Positions 1 to 8,461 of a DNA stretch of 64,000 bases are shown piece after piece. Within the stretch, counting starts at the first letter, position 1. Each line of letters opens with the position of its first letter. A program made the position numbers and the translations under genes. A model generated the notes under the pieces. That model made no database searches and was not told the origin of the DNA. It saw only the letters and a list, made by a program, of their open reading frames with translations. Location: positions 1 through 64,000 of the forward strand of contig CAKSNE010000003.1 of assembly GCA_934476085.1 (NCBI GenBank). Direction: 5' to 3'. Source of the DNA: an uncultured Eubacteriales bacterium. GTDB lineage: Bacteria; Bacillota; Clostridia; Oscillospirales; Acutalibacteraceae.

Positions 1-170
1 TTCATTTTGTCAATAAAGGTTTGTCCGTCCCATTTATCCATATAATCACGTAAAGGCTTCGGATCGTGTACGGGATCATTATTTTCATCTATAAGTAAAT
101 CGTAGTGTTGGATAATTTCGCTATTCAAAATAGATTTCATCCTCTCAAAAATCGTTTGCAATTTAAGCAT
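1..170 (-). CDS. Class I SAM-dependent methyltransferase, N-terminal part (cut by window edge)
   Basis: About 56 codons of the N-terminus are visible, running off the left edge. The readable peptide includes HYDLLIDENNDPVHDPKPL and YMDKWDGQTFIDKM, which I recall from small clostridial methyltransferases; the SAM-binding glycine motif would lie outside the window, so the call rests on the N-terminus only. Two in-frame ATGs are possible. The one at 170 lacks a clear ribosome binding site; the one at 140 has GAGAGG touching it with no spacing. The gene lies downstream of the broken tnpV and a strong hairpin, so it probably belongs to the same mobile DNA. Confidence 0.5.
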   Translation of the reverse strand, partial: MLKLQTIFERMKSILNSEIIQHYDLLIDENNDPVHDPKPLRDYMDKWDGQTFIDKM

Positions 171-220
171 TATTTAAGTATATCACATATTTGCGACTTT
201 TTCTACCATTGCATTGAAAT

Positions 221-252
221 GGCGACAGAGAGGTGTTAATCTCTCTGCCGCC
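221..252 (-). terminator. Hairpin between tnpV and the methyltransferase gene
   Basis: Arms GGCG-A-CAGAGAG and CTCTCTG-C-CGCC form a stem of 11 pairs with one mismatch and an 8-nt loop. It sits just past the tnpV stop and would end or attenuate tnpV transcription. The T-rich tail is weak in the minus direction, so terminator function is an inference. Confidence 0.5.
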
Positions 253-261
253 ACATTTCGG

Positions 262-639
262 TTAGTTGTAAATTATATCGTGATTTACGATTTCTGTGGC
301 TCGGCTACGAATGTTATTTATCCGAGCAACCCACTCCATTTGGTTATCCGCTTTGAGTTGTTCGGTTACGCCCTCACGCTCTGCCATCTGTTTTACGAGC
401 CGAAAAAACATATCCTCAGCCTGTTTGTCGATGTCAGCAAGATAGACGTTCAACTTGCCGCTTGTCAGCAGATTAACATATCGCACCTTGTAGTGTTGTT
501 TGATATACCTCAAATGTCGCTGTCCCCATACTCCGATTTCCATTTGTTATTCGTCGGAGAGTGCAAGGCAAGGGATATAATAATCGCCCTGTAATTCGTA
601 CCACAAACCATTCTGTTCGTTATAAATTCTGTTTTCCAT
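262..639 (-). pseudogene. tnpV: Transposon-encoded protein TnpV, interrupted by an in-frame TAA
   Basis: The frame opens with an ATG at 639 behind a good GGAGG and reads MENRIYNEQNGLWYELQGDY before continuing to LALSDE, where a TAA stop (549-547) interrupts it. It then continues in the same frame through QMEIGVWGQRHLRYIKQHYK, YVNLLTSGKLN, LADIDKQAE and NQMEWVARINNIR to the natural stop. These blocks are typical of TnpV, a small accessory protein of Tn4451-like clostridial transposons. TnpV normally has an acidic residue at the interrupted codon, so a single GAA to TAA change explains the break. The downstream ATG at 543 would give a 93-residue product lacking the N-terminus. No recombinase (tnpX) is in view, so this is a fragment of an element that continues left or has decayed. 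Confidence 0.85.
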
Positions 640-704
640 TATGTAATCCTCCAAATATATTGATTTTCCTACAATTTCAATCAATCCGGCTGATTACAAA
701 GCCG

Positions 705-740
705 AAGGGAGAAGCTACTTCCTTACGTAGCCTCTCCCTT
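705..740. terminator. Hairpin downstream of the phage late operon
   Basis: Arms AAGGGAGAAGCTAC and GTAGCCTCTCCCTT pair over 14 positions with one mismatch and an 8-nt loop. It lies between the holin stop and the tnpV start. The longest T run follows on the plus strand; on the minus strand only short T runs follow. It marks the distal end of the phage module. Confidence 0.55.
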
Positions 741-759
741 TCAGAGTTCTTTTTTTACT

Positions 760-942
760 TTATAATTTCTTTTTATCGGTTGGGTTATTTATAATGCCGA
801 AACCGACTAAAACAGGTAGCAAGACATTTAATAATCCGTCAACTGTTTCGCCTATTTCAATACCGACGAATTGTTTGACACAAAAAACAATAAGTGCCGC
901 AACCGATACCCAAAGTGCCCAAGAAGTAAGTCGTGCTTTCAT
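760..942 (-). CDS. Phage holin, phi-LC3-like, short
   Basis: A 60-residue protein with two hydrophobic segments (about residues 6-25 and 35-52) and a charged C-terminus ending NNPTDKKKL. The VGFGIINNPTD block resembles the GFGIVxDPTT region of phi-LC3-type holins, which oligomerise in the cytoplasmic membrane and release endolysin. It is the last gene of the late operon and follows the XhlA-like protein by two bases. It is shorter than the usual 75-90 residues because the C-terminal tail is reduced. Function is assigned from motif, topology and position. Confidence 0.72.
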   Translation of the reverse strand: MKARLTSWALWVSVAALIVFCVKQFVGIEIGETVDGLLNVLLPVLVGFGIINNPTDKKKL

Positions 943-944
943 TC

Positions 945-1163
945 TTACTTCACCTCACTTTCGAGATCGGAAATCCTGTGGTTTGAAACTTTAATTTGTT
1001 CTTCAATTACCGGAATTTTGGTTATTAACTTGTTGTGTCGGTCAACCCGTTTTTCAAGCTCTTGTATTCTGTAGTTGGTTAATTTAGCCGAGGTTAAAAT
1101 ACCGCCGAAAGTGCCGATTAGCGTGCCTAAAAAAGATATAATTGCAATAATTATTTCATTCAA
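945..1163 (-). CDS. XhlA/BhlA-like small membrane protein (holin partner)
   Basis: A 72-residue protein with one N-terminal hydrophobic segment (residues 4-26) followed by a heptad-rich helix (RIQELEKRVDRHN and EEQIKVSNHRISDLESEV). This layout is the reverse of classical XhlA, in which the coiled coil comes first, but is common for small holin-associated proteins of Gram-positive phages. It sits between the endolysin and the holin, three bases after the endolysin stop. A direct lysis role is inferred from position. It could also be a small structural or antiholin protein. Confidence 0.55.
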   Translation of the reverse strand: MNEIIIAIISFLGTLIGTFGGILTSAKLTNYRIQELEKRVDRHNKLITKIPVIEEQIKVSNHRISDLESEVK

Positions 1164-1166
1164 TTT

Positions 1167-1883
1167 TTATAATAATTTAAGCCATTTTGTTGAAGCGTAA
1201 CCGGTAATGGTTTTCCCTGTTGTGGCTTTTCCTTTTACTTTGTACCAATTTTTATTAGTCTTTTTGATAAGCGTTAATTTTGCACCGTTTTTAAATGATC
1301 CTAAAATTTCGCCTTTCAACTTTGGTTCTTTTCGACAATTTAAATCACTTCCGTTTGTTTTAACCATAACCTTTTTATCTTTAGCGTTATTCTTCTTTTG
1401 ATAAAGAATATATGGACATTCACACCATTTTTCCCAGCCTCTGTCTTGAAGTTTCGTTTTTACAACACCGTATGCGTGACCACGGGCTTCGATTACGTAG
1501 CCGTTGCCGATATAAACGCCGACATGATTCGGTTTAAAAACTAAAATTCCGTTTACCTTTGGCATTGTTTTTATGCTTCCTTTAATACTTGCACGTTTAT
1601 ACATTTCTTCTTCGTTTATATCAGGACAGCCGTTTGACTCGTATTTCGGATGCTTGTCATCAACACCGTCACACCACATATATCCCTTTATCAACCCGAT
1701 ACAATCGTGAACTTTGTTGCCATATTGATTTTTAAAATCATCAGCGGTGTAATAGCGTGGATACTGTTTCTTTTTAGCATAGTAAAGACCGCTTGATGAA
1801 ACTTGGCCAAAACAACCGTACCAATAAGGTCTGCCAACTTGTGCTTTAGCATATTCAACTAACCCGGTTGCTGTTTTGCTCAT
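1167..1883 (-). CDS. Phage endolysin: NlpC/P60-like peptidase with SH3 domain
   Basis: I chose the ATG at 1883 because AGGAGG lies seven bases upstream; the reading frame is open further 5' but without such a site. The product has 238 residues. Residues 1 to about 155 form a cysteine peptidase of NlpC/P60 type, with the nucleophile in VHDCIGLIKG and a catalytic histidine in NHVGVYIGNGYVIEARGH. A bacterial SH3 domain follows (about residues 170-238, with SDLNCRKEPKLKGEILGSF and WYKVKG), a usual cell-wall binding module. There is no signal peptide, which fits holin-dependent export. It is encoded just before the two small membrane proteins and completes the lysis cassette. Confidence 0.85.
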   Translation of the reverse strand: MSKTATGLVEYAKAQVGRPYWYGCFGQVSSSGLYYAKKKQYPRYYTADDFKNQYGNKVHDCIGLIKGYMWCDGVDDKHPKYESNGCPDINEEEMYKRASIKGSIKTMPKVNGILVFKPNHVGVYIGNGYVIEARGHAYGVVKTKLQDRGWEKWCECPYILYQKKNNAKDKKVMVKTNGSDLNCRKEPKLKGEILGSFKNGAKLTLIKKTNKNWYKVKGKATTGKTITGYASTKWLKLL

Positions 1884-1887
1884 AAAA

Positions 1888-2220
1888 TTACCTCCTATAA
1901 TTAATTGTTGAAATTTTAAAAGGACAGGAGTAACAAATTGCTGTTTGATTTCCAAATTCATCGGTGCAAATTTGTTGTAGAAAAAAACTGATAAATTTGC
2001 TTTTAAGCGCTGAAACAGGAAGAGAAAATGAAACAAAAAACAAATATTCTTCATTTAATTTTTTAAGATTTACTTTTAAATTTGAAACAGAATAGTTTTT
2101 ACCGTTTAAAAAACAGCTTATTTTATAATTTATATAAGGCAAAGTGTTATAAATTTTTGTTATATCAATCAAAATTTCGATCTGATGATTATTTATAAAA
2201 TATTTAATTTGTTCTCCCAT
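1888..2220 (-). CDS. Unknown 110-residue phage protein
   Basis: The ATG at 2220 follows AAAGGA. I do not recognise the family. The protein is predicted mostly beta, with alternating hydrophobic residues and no membrane segment or signal peptide. It lies between the gp10-like tail-closure protein and the endolysin, where podovirus-type modules carry neck, plug or fibre proteins, so a structural role is possible. Its last codons AGG AGG TAA double as the Shine-Dalgarno sequence of the endolysin gene, so the two are translationally linked. Confidence 0.6.
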   Translation of the reverse strand: MGEQIKYFINNHQIEILIDITKIYNTLPYINYKISCFLNGKNYSVSNLKVNLKKLNEEYLFFVSFSLPVSALKSKFISFFLQQICTDEFGNQTAICYSCPFKISTINYRR

Positions 2221-2239
2221 CTTTTTTAAAATCCTTTCG

Positions 2240-4318
2240 TTATTTGTAATAAATTTTAATGCTTTTAATAGAAAAAGTGCCTTCCCGATTGAGATTTAAT
2301 CCAAAATACCTTGTACCAAAAATACAAACGCTTTTTATAACTAAAACTTCCGAATCATTGTTTTCATTATTTAAATTAATAGTAAAATTAGCTTTTTTAA
2401 GATTTTCATTAGTATAAGAAGCGTTGATTTGATTGGTGCTTTGATTACATTCAATACCAAAAACAAATTCTGTTTTTACAATTTGCTTTGTTCGATCTTC
2501 ATTAAAGTCGCTTGTTTTTGTAGAAAAGCTGCAACTTATTTCGTTTTGTTCAAAATCGGTTTCAGCAGTCATTTTATAATCATATTTTCCGTCAAAAGAG
2601 TAAAAAACAATTCTTTTTATACCGCTTGAATCACTGTAATTTGCAAATAACAACGCATTGTTATTAAAACAAATTGATGAAAAAAGCTTCGCTTTTCCAA
2701 TATCATAATAAAAATAAAACCAAGCTATATCATCCTTTTGCTTTGCACTGGATGCAGTTGACGAAAAAAACTCGTTTGATTCATAGTCAAATAAAAAACA
2801 CTTATTTCCTAAAAACAACATATATTTTCCGCTGTAATTGATTGCAAAAATGTTGTTATAAACAGTTGTTGTATTTAATAAATTATCAATTTTTCTTGAA
2901 ATATGATAAAGGCGTTGTAAATAGTTGCTTGAGCCGGTAATCGCATAAACCTTTTTATCAGTTCCGTAAAAAATGAGCCTATTTGCACAGTTTACAAGCG
3001 TTTCAGGCGTTATACACCCAATATTAGAATTGATTGATTTTATATTCATACTTTCAAGAGTTGAAGTACGGTTTGATTTTCCGAGCAAAATCAAATCAAT
3101 ATTATATTCAGAAAATTTAACCGTCGAGCATATACCGATTTCATTTGGTTTGAAAATAATAAGACGGTCATTTTGTTGACAAATAGCCGTAACCATACTG
3201 GCTTTATCTCCGAAATACGCAACATTTGACTCCGGAAAATAAAGAGGATTATTCAGCTTAGAAAAACAAATAATATTGCCTTCTTCCGAATTGCCTGATA
3301 AAAATACTCTTGAGTTAAAACTTTTTGTGATGCTCATTTTAAAAAGTCGATTTAAATCAGGCTTTTTATAAGCTTTTATTATAAGGTTGTTGTTAATTCC
3401 TAAGGCTATCGGTAAAGCTTTTTGAGCGTTATCAGAATCAATAATCTCTATTTTTCCTTTGTTTCTTGTTACCTTAACTCTGTAATAAACACCGTTTATT
3501 TCTTTTGCAGAAGAGTAGTCGCTGTTATAAGGAACAGTAAATAAATAGTCTACTCCGTAAGAATCGGTATATGTTATTATTATATTCTCGTTTTCTTCAG
3601 CTGATAATTTCTTAACAGGCAAATAAAACTCGCTTGATACGCCGTCTGTTTTGAATGCCGAACAAAAGGCAGATGATAACATATTAAAATCTTCTAAAAT
3701 TTGTTCTGCCGGGAAATCTCTTTCTGCTGTTGACAATTTTGCATAGCTCTCACCTTTGCCGTTTACTAAAACAAACGGCGCATAAGTTTCAGAATCGTTT
3801 ATCTCAACTAAGCTGTTTAAGCTTTCGGATAATTCATATATATGTTTTTTAAAAACTGAGTTTTGATTATCAACAATGCCGATTATGATAAAAATGCCGT
3901 TAGCTTTGACAGGTTTTCCGCTAAAGCAAAAACAATTTACAGCTGAAATGCCGTTTTCATAGTTTTCAGCGGTATAATTGTAAAGAGAAAGCGTATTTAT
4001 TTGGCAGTTTGAGTCGGCTATAATCAATTTAGCCGAAAAATTTTTGTCACTTTCTCTTTTTGCTAAAAAAAGCTTAATAGCCTTTTGATTTGTATAAATA
4101 GTTTCGCTTAGTTTTTTTATTGAGTAACCGTTTGTATCATCGGTAACAGAGTAATTGCTCAATTTTTTTAATCCGCTTCTTGTACAAAGCTTTGAGCCTT
4201 TCGGATACATATTTACAACACTGTAAAGCTCGCTATCTTCAATCTCGCTTCTGAGTTTTTCAGAGTTTAACCCTTTTGAAAAATCTTTAAAACAAAATGT
4301 TTTCAGCATTTTACTCAT
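2240..4318 (-). CDS. P22 gp10-like DNA stabilization / tail-hub protein
   Basis: A 692-residue, beta-rich protein without signal peptide or membrane segments. It opens with FKDFSKGLNSE, a start typical of phage neck proteins that replace the tail in podoviruses. The middle has the pattern SRVFLSGNSEEGNIICFSKL, then NPLYFPESN, then QQNDRLIIFKPNEIGIC, which is the recurring blade signature of P22 gp10-like proteins (object, coordinate, query, plot). Such proteins close the portal after packaging and form the hub of a short tail. It follows the adaptor gene by three bases. An alternative start is the ATG three codons downstream. The family call is by motif memory and would profit from a profile search. 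Confidence 0.65.
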   Translation of the reverse strand: MSKMLKTFCFKDFSKGLNSEKLRSEIEDSELYSVVNMYPKGSKLCTRSGLKKLSNYSVTDDTNGYSIKKLSETIYTNQKAIKLFLAKRESDKNFSAKLIIADSNCQINTLSLYNYTAENYENGISAVNCFCFSGKPVKANGIFIIIGIVDNQNSVFKKHIYELSESLNSLVEINDSETYAPFVLVNGKGESYAKLSTAERDFPAEQILEDFNMLSSAFCSAFKTDGVSSEFYLPVKKLSAEENENIIITYTDSYGVDYLFTVPYNSDYSSAKEINGVYYRVKVTRNKGKIEIIDSDNAQKALPIALGINNNLIIKAYKKPDLNRLFKMSITKSFNSRVFLSGNSEEGNIICFSKLNNPLYFPESNVAYFGDKASMVTAICQQNDRLIIFKPNEIGICSTVKFSEYNIDLILLGKSNRTSTLESMNIKSINSNIGCITPETLVNCANRLIFYGTDKKVYAITGSSNYLQRLYHISRKIDNLLNTTTVYNNIFAINYSGKYMLFLGNKCFLFDYESNEFFSSTASSAKQKDDIAWFYFYYDIGKAKLFSSICFNNNALLFANYSDSSGIKRIVFYSFDGKYDYKMTAETDFEQNEISCSFSTKTSDFNEDRTKQIVKTEFVFGIECNQSTNQINASYTNENLKKANFTINLNNENNDSEVLVIKSVCIFGTRYFGLNLNREGTFSIKSIKIYYK

Positions 4319-4321
4319 AAG

Positions 4322-4690
4322 CTAACACTCTCCTTTAGCAAAAATATCATCGACTTCGTTAAATCCGCTTTTTCTTGAAATAACCGTTTTTTTATAGCAG
4401 TAGATTGATGAAAAAACTTTATAATCATCATCTGTTCCAAGCAAATTCGCAAGAAACTTTGCAACGCCGTAAACAGCACAGTCGACTGTTTCGCGTTCGG
4501 TTAAATCAAGTGTATTTTCAAGAGAAGAAAGCTTTTGAAATCCGTCTTTTTTAGTTAAAAAATATATGTCCGAATAAACGGCGTTTATAATGCTGAGTGC
4601 TCTTTCCTTAATATCGCTTGCGTCTACTAAAGTAGTACCACCGTAACCTGTTAAAGCAAGTGCTTGGTTAAATAATTCATTTCCGGTCAA
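4322..4690 (-). CDS. Head-to-tail adaptor protein
   Basis: A 122-residue mainly helical protein. The N-terminus MTGNELFNQALALTGY and the middle RALSIINAVYSDIYFL fit small head-completion or adaptor proteins that dock under the portal ring. It overlaps the portal stop by four bases (ATGA), so the two are translationally coupled. Position between portal and the gp10-like protein is the strongest evidence. No catalytic motif is present. Confidence 0.6.
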   Translation of the reverse strand: MTGNELFNQALALTGYGGTTLVDASDIKERALSIINAVYSDIYFLTKKDGFQKLSSLENTLDLTERETVDCAVYGVAKFLANLLGTDDDYKVFSSIYCYKKTVISRKSGFNEVDDIFAKGEC

Positions 4691-6279
4691 GTTTCTTCCT
4701 CCTTATTTTCATTTAACAAATAGCTTGCAATTTCGCTTTTGTCTGTCTTAGTAAGATTATCTAATTCTTCGGCTATTTTTTCTATTTGTCCTTTGTTATC
4801 GCTTAGCTTTGCTTCACAAGCAAAATTTATATTGCGATAGCGTTTTGAACAAAAAGGAAAATACCAAATGTTATCTCCGTCTTTTTGAATAAGCGGACGA
4901 GAGCCATACATTTCTAACATAAATTCAAGAAAAATAGTTGCGATATCTTCAATAAAAGTTACATATCGCTTTTTGAAAAGTGTTAGCGGAAGTCTTGCAG
5001 ATTCTTTTACTGCTTTGATTGCCGAAGTGTTTTGAGCCTGCAATGTACCGAGAGCTGCGTCGGTTGCACCCGCTGAGTTTAATGTGTTTTGGATAAGCGA
5101 TGAGGTGATACTTTCAAAACTTTGAGAAAATTCAGGCGGATTAATATATTTTACGCAATTTTCAAAGTCTTGAGCGTCGCCGCAGAAGTTTATTATTTGA
5201 CCCGGATTGTTTGTAATAGGCTCGTCTATTAAATCTCCGTTTACCATCATAATCGGCATACCCATCATCATAACCGCCCAAACTGATGCTGTGAGCATAC
5301 GATTTATCGCAATTTGATTTGGTATTAGATTTGTAATTTCCGATTCACCGTAAGCAAGATTATTTTGTTCCCAATTGAATTTTGCTATCGGGTAAATTTC
5401 AAGTCCGGTATCCCATTCGGGTTTTATTATTGCTCCTTTGCAAACCTTTATAGCTTTAACGGTAAAGTTGCCGTATTCATCGTAATCTTTATAAAATTTA
5501 GTCAAAACAGTTGCTTTTTCGCTGTAAAATGCTTCATCATCGCAGTATTCGTTATCAGGCTTAATATTAATTATTTCATCATTTGATTGACCGTTTCGTT
5601 TAGCTTCTCTAATAAGCTCACTGACAGTTTTTCGACTTCTGATAATAATAAATTCCTGTTTTTGAACATCATCAATTGTAGGATCCGAGAAATCAACATT
5701 TTCAATATCAATAACCTCTGCACAAATGTCGCCCATTATCGGAGTTTTTCTTGATTTATCAGCGAAAAGGCCGGTTTTTATATCACAATCCCAATAAGCA
5801 TAAACTATACCTGTTCCTGAAATATAAGCATTTTTTAACGCTTGTGAACAAATATCTTCAAAATGAAGTCGTTTCATACAGTTTGAAAAATATTCTGAAA
5901 CTGCTTTTGATGCCAAAAGAATTTCGGCATCGGTAAGTTTTGAAAAATCAACTGACTTGCCGTTTTGAAGATTTTTCTTTATTTCTTCTGCGAGATGAGA
6001 AGAAGTCATATTCGAAAATCCGATCGGTGAAAAGTTGACGCTGATATCATCTCCGCCGATAACAGCAGTTTTATACTCTCCGATTCGTTTAATGATATTG
6101 TGGCGAACAAGCGGACGGTTTTTTCCTATATTTGCGCCGTACCATTGATCGCCTGAATAAAAGCGTCGGTTTTGTTTTGTTTGTTCAAAAAGTCCTTTTT
6201 TCCCGATTGAACATTTATAAATTTCGGCATTTTCATGTTGTGAAAAAATTTCATTGCAAATATCTTTGTAATCTTTCAA
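4687..6279 (-). CDS. Phage portal protein
   Basis: A 530-residue protein with the layout of podovirus-type portals: an N-terminal helical part ending in RHNIIKRIGEYKTAVIGGDD, a central wing domain, the segment IPNQIAINRMLTASVWAVMM that resembles the stem and tunnel-loop helices, and a C-terminal acidic tail (LNENKEEET). The portal is the dodecameric ring through which terminase pumps DNA. It lies directly after the capsid gene, unlike most tailed phages where it precedes it. No frameshift or internal stop is present, so the gene looks intact. Confidence 0.82.
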   Translation of the reverse strand: MKDYKDICNEIFSQHENAEIYKCSIGKKGLFEQTKQNRRFYSGDQWYGANIGKNRPLVRHNIIKRIGEYKTAVIGGDDISVNFSPIGFSNMTSSHLAEEIKKNLQNGKSVDFSKLTDAEILLASKAVSEYFSNCMKRLHFEDICSQALKNAYISGTGIVYAYWDCDIKTGLFADKSRKTPIMGDICAEVIDIENVDFSDPTIDDVQKQEFIIIRSRKTVSELIREAKRNGQSNDEIINIKPDNEYCDDEAFYSEKATVLTKFYKDYDEYGNFTVKAIKVCKGAIIKPEWDTGLEIYPIAKFNWEQNNLAYGESEITNLIPNQIAINRMLTASVWAVMMMGMPIMMVNGDLIDEPITNNPGQIINFCGDAQDFENCVKYINPPEFSQSFESITSSLIQNTLNSAGATDAALGTLQAQNTSAIKAVKESARLPLTLFKKRYVTFIEDIATIFLEFMLEMYGSRPLIQKDGDNIWYFPFCSKRYRNINFACEAKLSDNKGQIEKIAEELDNLTKTDKSEIASYLLNENKEEET

Positions 6280-6341
6280 GATATCCCTCCTTTTTAAATT
6301 TCAGCAGGACAAAAATTTATTGCCCTGCTGATTTTAATAAA

Positions 6342-7541
6342 TTATTCTACGATAACTTTACAAACACCTGTATCAAATTCAGTAGCGTTTCCGACATTTA
6401 CTCTTAAGAAGTAGAAGTATGAACCGACTTCCAAATTTGTATCAAAAGTCATTGAATTAGAAGTTTCTCCGATAAGTTTAACAGCGTCATTTTTGTATTT
6501 ATCAGAACACTGATACCATTGATATTTTGGGGTTGAGCTGTCAGATGTTGTAATGGTAAAAGAAACAGCTCCTGTAACAGAACCTTCATTAAAGGTTTTT
6601 GAAGTATTAGCGTTGCCGGTAATTGTAGCAGAAGGTGCTAAAATTGCCCAAACAGATGAAGTATAAGATTTTTTAACAAATACATCATAATAAATTCTGT
6701 AATCAAATTTATAAGCGTCAGCGGTTAAGTTTTGTTCAGGGGTGAAAACTCTGATTTTTTCACTTTTTTTAACCAATGATGCCGCACGCTTTGGTAACAT
6801 CAACATATAAACACCTTGAGTATTTGAATAAGTTTCAAAACCGCCGCGAACTTCATCGCCGATACCGATAAGAAAGTTAATAGAAGTTTGCATTTTATCA
6901 TTTGTTACGGGAATGATTGAAACATTGTCAATCTTGTTTACCTGTAAAGAAATATCACCTTGTTTAAAATCGCCTACTTCGATTGTTTTTGTAAACTCGG
7001 TGCTGTTTCTTAAAGCGTTCCAAACATAGCGGTTTACAAAGCAAACTAATTCTTCGTCCATTCCGACCTTTTCTTGAACTTCTTCTAAAAGTGAATTAAA
7101 CATTTCATAAGGCTTTGTAAGGTCATAGTTTGTAACTAATTGACCTTGGTTTTTAGCGAGTGTGGCAAGCTTTGAAAGAGTATAAGCATCTGTTTCAGGA
7201 ACAACTTTTGTTCTTACAAATTCGCTCATAACCGAACCTGCAAGAGAAGCAATACCTGTTTCATCTAAGTCTTCACGATCAATGGAAAATGAGCGTGAAC
7301 GGTCCATTGCCATTGTGTAAGCAGTGTTAGAAACATCAATAGTGCCTTTTGTAAAGCCGTTATCTCTGTCATAACCGCCAAGTCCTTGAATTTCAATGTT
7401 AGGAATTTTAACTGTTTTAGCTCCGACAAATTTAGCGCGTAAAGCGTTGTCGGTCATAAAACCGACATTTGATTTATCAACAATAATTTTGTCGAGCTCT
7501 CCTGTAAATTTTTCTGCAAATGCGTCATTATTTAATGCCAT
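6342..7541 (-). CDS. Major capsid protein (HK97 fold) with C-terminal Ig-like domain
   Basis: A 399-residue protein. Residues 1 to about 295 resemble HK97-fold capsid proteins of the P22-coat-like group without maturation protease: an N-terminal segment, then the spine and axial parts around FSIDREDLDETGIASLAG and MDEELVCFVNRYVWNAL, ending YKFDYRIYYDVFV. Residues about 302-399 form a separate beta-sandwich module of bacterial Ig type, with the block PKYQWYQCSD and the closing strand TGVCKVIVE. Ig-like decorations fused to capsid proteins are known to be surface-exposed and can bind carbohydrates or mucus. A conserved Shine-Dalgarno (AAAGGAGAAAAAATTT) precedes the ATG. No head protease gene is present nearby. 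Confidence 0.82.
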   Translation of the reverse strand: MALNNDAFAEKFTGELDKIIVDKSNVGFMTDNALRAKFVGAKTVKIPNIEIQGLGGYDRDNGFTKGTIDVSNTAYTMAMDRSRSFSIDREDLDETGIASLAGSVMSEFVRTKVVPETDAYTLSKLATLAKNQGQLVTNYDLTKPYEMFNSLLEEVQEKVGMDEELVCFVNRYVWNALRNSTEFTKTIEVGDFKQGDISLQVNKIDNVSIIPVTNDKMQTSINFLIGIGDEVRGGFETYSNTQGVYMLMLPKRAASLVKKSEKIRVFTPEQNLTADAYKFDYRIYYDVFVKKSYTSSVWAILAPSATITGNANTSKTFNEGSVTGAVSFTITTSDSSTPKYQWYQCSDKYKNDAVKLIGETSNSMTFDTNLEVGSYFYFLRVNVGNATEFDTGVCKVIVE

Positions 7542-7565
7542 AAATTTTTTCTCCTTTTTAAAAAA

Positions 7566-8138
7566 TTAATTATTTATTCCTTTTAATAGTGCGTTGATAT
7601 AAGAATAACCGTAATCAACATTGTTTGTTTTTAATGAGCCAACCGAATTTTTATAATTTTTTTGTCGGTTTAACTCTTCGTTTTCTGCTTTTTTTCGCTC
7701 AAAAAATTTATAGCGAAGCAAAGCGTCAAAAAGCGAAATATTGTTTAATTCGCTTATTAATACAACTTCATCAGGCAAATCTTTTATAGTTTTGTATTCT
7801 GAGAAAGTTTTTGATATTTTTTCAAATTTGTTTTTTGCCTTTGGTTTGATTTCATTATCAAGTTGCATTAACTTTTCTGCTAAGGCTTCATCGCCGTTTA
7901 GTTTTTCTAAATAAGAATTTTTCAAAGCCTTTTGACGAGTAAGAAGCAAATTTTCCATAAATTCGTTTGGCGAAATTCCTTCTTTTAAAGCAAGCTTTTT
8001 TAAAATATCAATAGCGTCTTGATATTTTTCAGCCTCAAGTCCTGCTAAAGAATATTTTCTAGCAAGAGCAGGGGAGAGCGAAATTTCTTTACCGCCGAAT
8101 TTTATTTTCAAAGCAAAGTTTTTATCAGTTTGTTCCAT
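7566..8138 (-). CDS. Probable capsid scaffolding protein
   Basis: A 190-residue, highly charged, largely helical protein without signal peptide or membrane segment. It lies immediately upstream of the capsid gene, where scaffolding proteins are encoded, and its Lys/Glu-rich composition with long helices (AEKYQDAIDILKKLALKE and GDEALAEKLMQLDNEIKPKA) fits that role. Scaffolds are poorly conserved in sequence, so the assignment rests on position and composition. No protease motif is visible. Confidence 0.6.
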   Translation of the reverse strand: MEQTDKNFALKIKFGGKEISLSPALARKYSLAGLEAEKYQDAIDILKKLALKEGISPNEFMENLLLTRQKALKNSYLEKLNGDEALAEKLMQLDNEIKPKAKNKFEKISKTFSEYKTIKDLPDEVVLISELNNISLFDALLRYKFFERKKAENEELNRQKNYKNSVGSLKTNNVDYGYSYINALLKGINN

Positions 8139-8167
8139 TGCTGTTTATCAAATCCTTTCAATTTTTA

Positions 8168-8461
8168 TCACAAAATATCCTCTTGTTTATCTCCGTTGTA
8201 ATTCAAAAAGTTTTGCATTTCTTTTACAATCCTTTTTTGAGCGGTTTTGTCCTTTTTTGAGATGATTTTAGCTTTTTTTACAAGTGTTTTTTCCTTTTTA
8301 AATTTTTTGCCGAAATATACACCGATAAAAAAGCTTAAAAAACAAAAAATAATAATCAAAAAATCAAAAATAATAATCACTCCGTTTAAAGTTTTTGCTA
8401 AAAATAATAGCTCGGTTGGCTTTTCCCTTTGCTTTTTCTTTTGTTCATAACTGTCATACAA
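8168..8461 (-). CDS. Small membrane protein of the phage module, start uncertain
   Basis: The open frame overlaps the 3' end of the large terminase gene by 64 bases and starts formally at a TTG. It encodes one strongly hydrophobic segment (about residues 28-50) followed by a Lys-rich tail (KKFKKEKTLVKKAKIISKKDK) and an acidic C-terminus. GGAG at the end of the terminase gene is followed by ATT codons, so the true start may lie about 25-30 codons further in. A membrane protein at this place is unusual; it could be an extra holin-like or superinfection protein. I do not recognise it. Confidence 0.45.
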   Translation of the reverse strand: MYDSYEQKKKQREKPTELLFLAKTLNGVIIIFDFLIIIFCFLSFFIGVYFGKKFKKEKTLVKKAKIISKKDKTAQKRIVKEMQNFLNYNGDKQEDIL

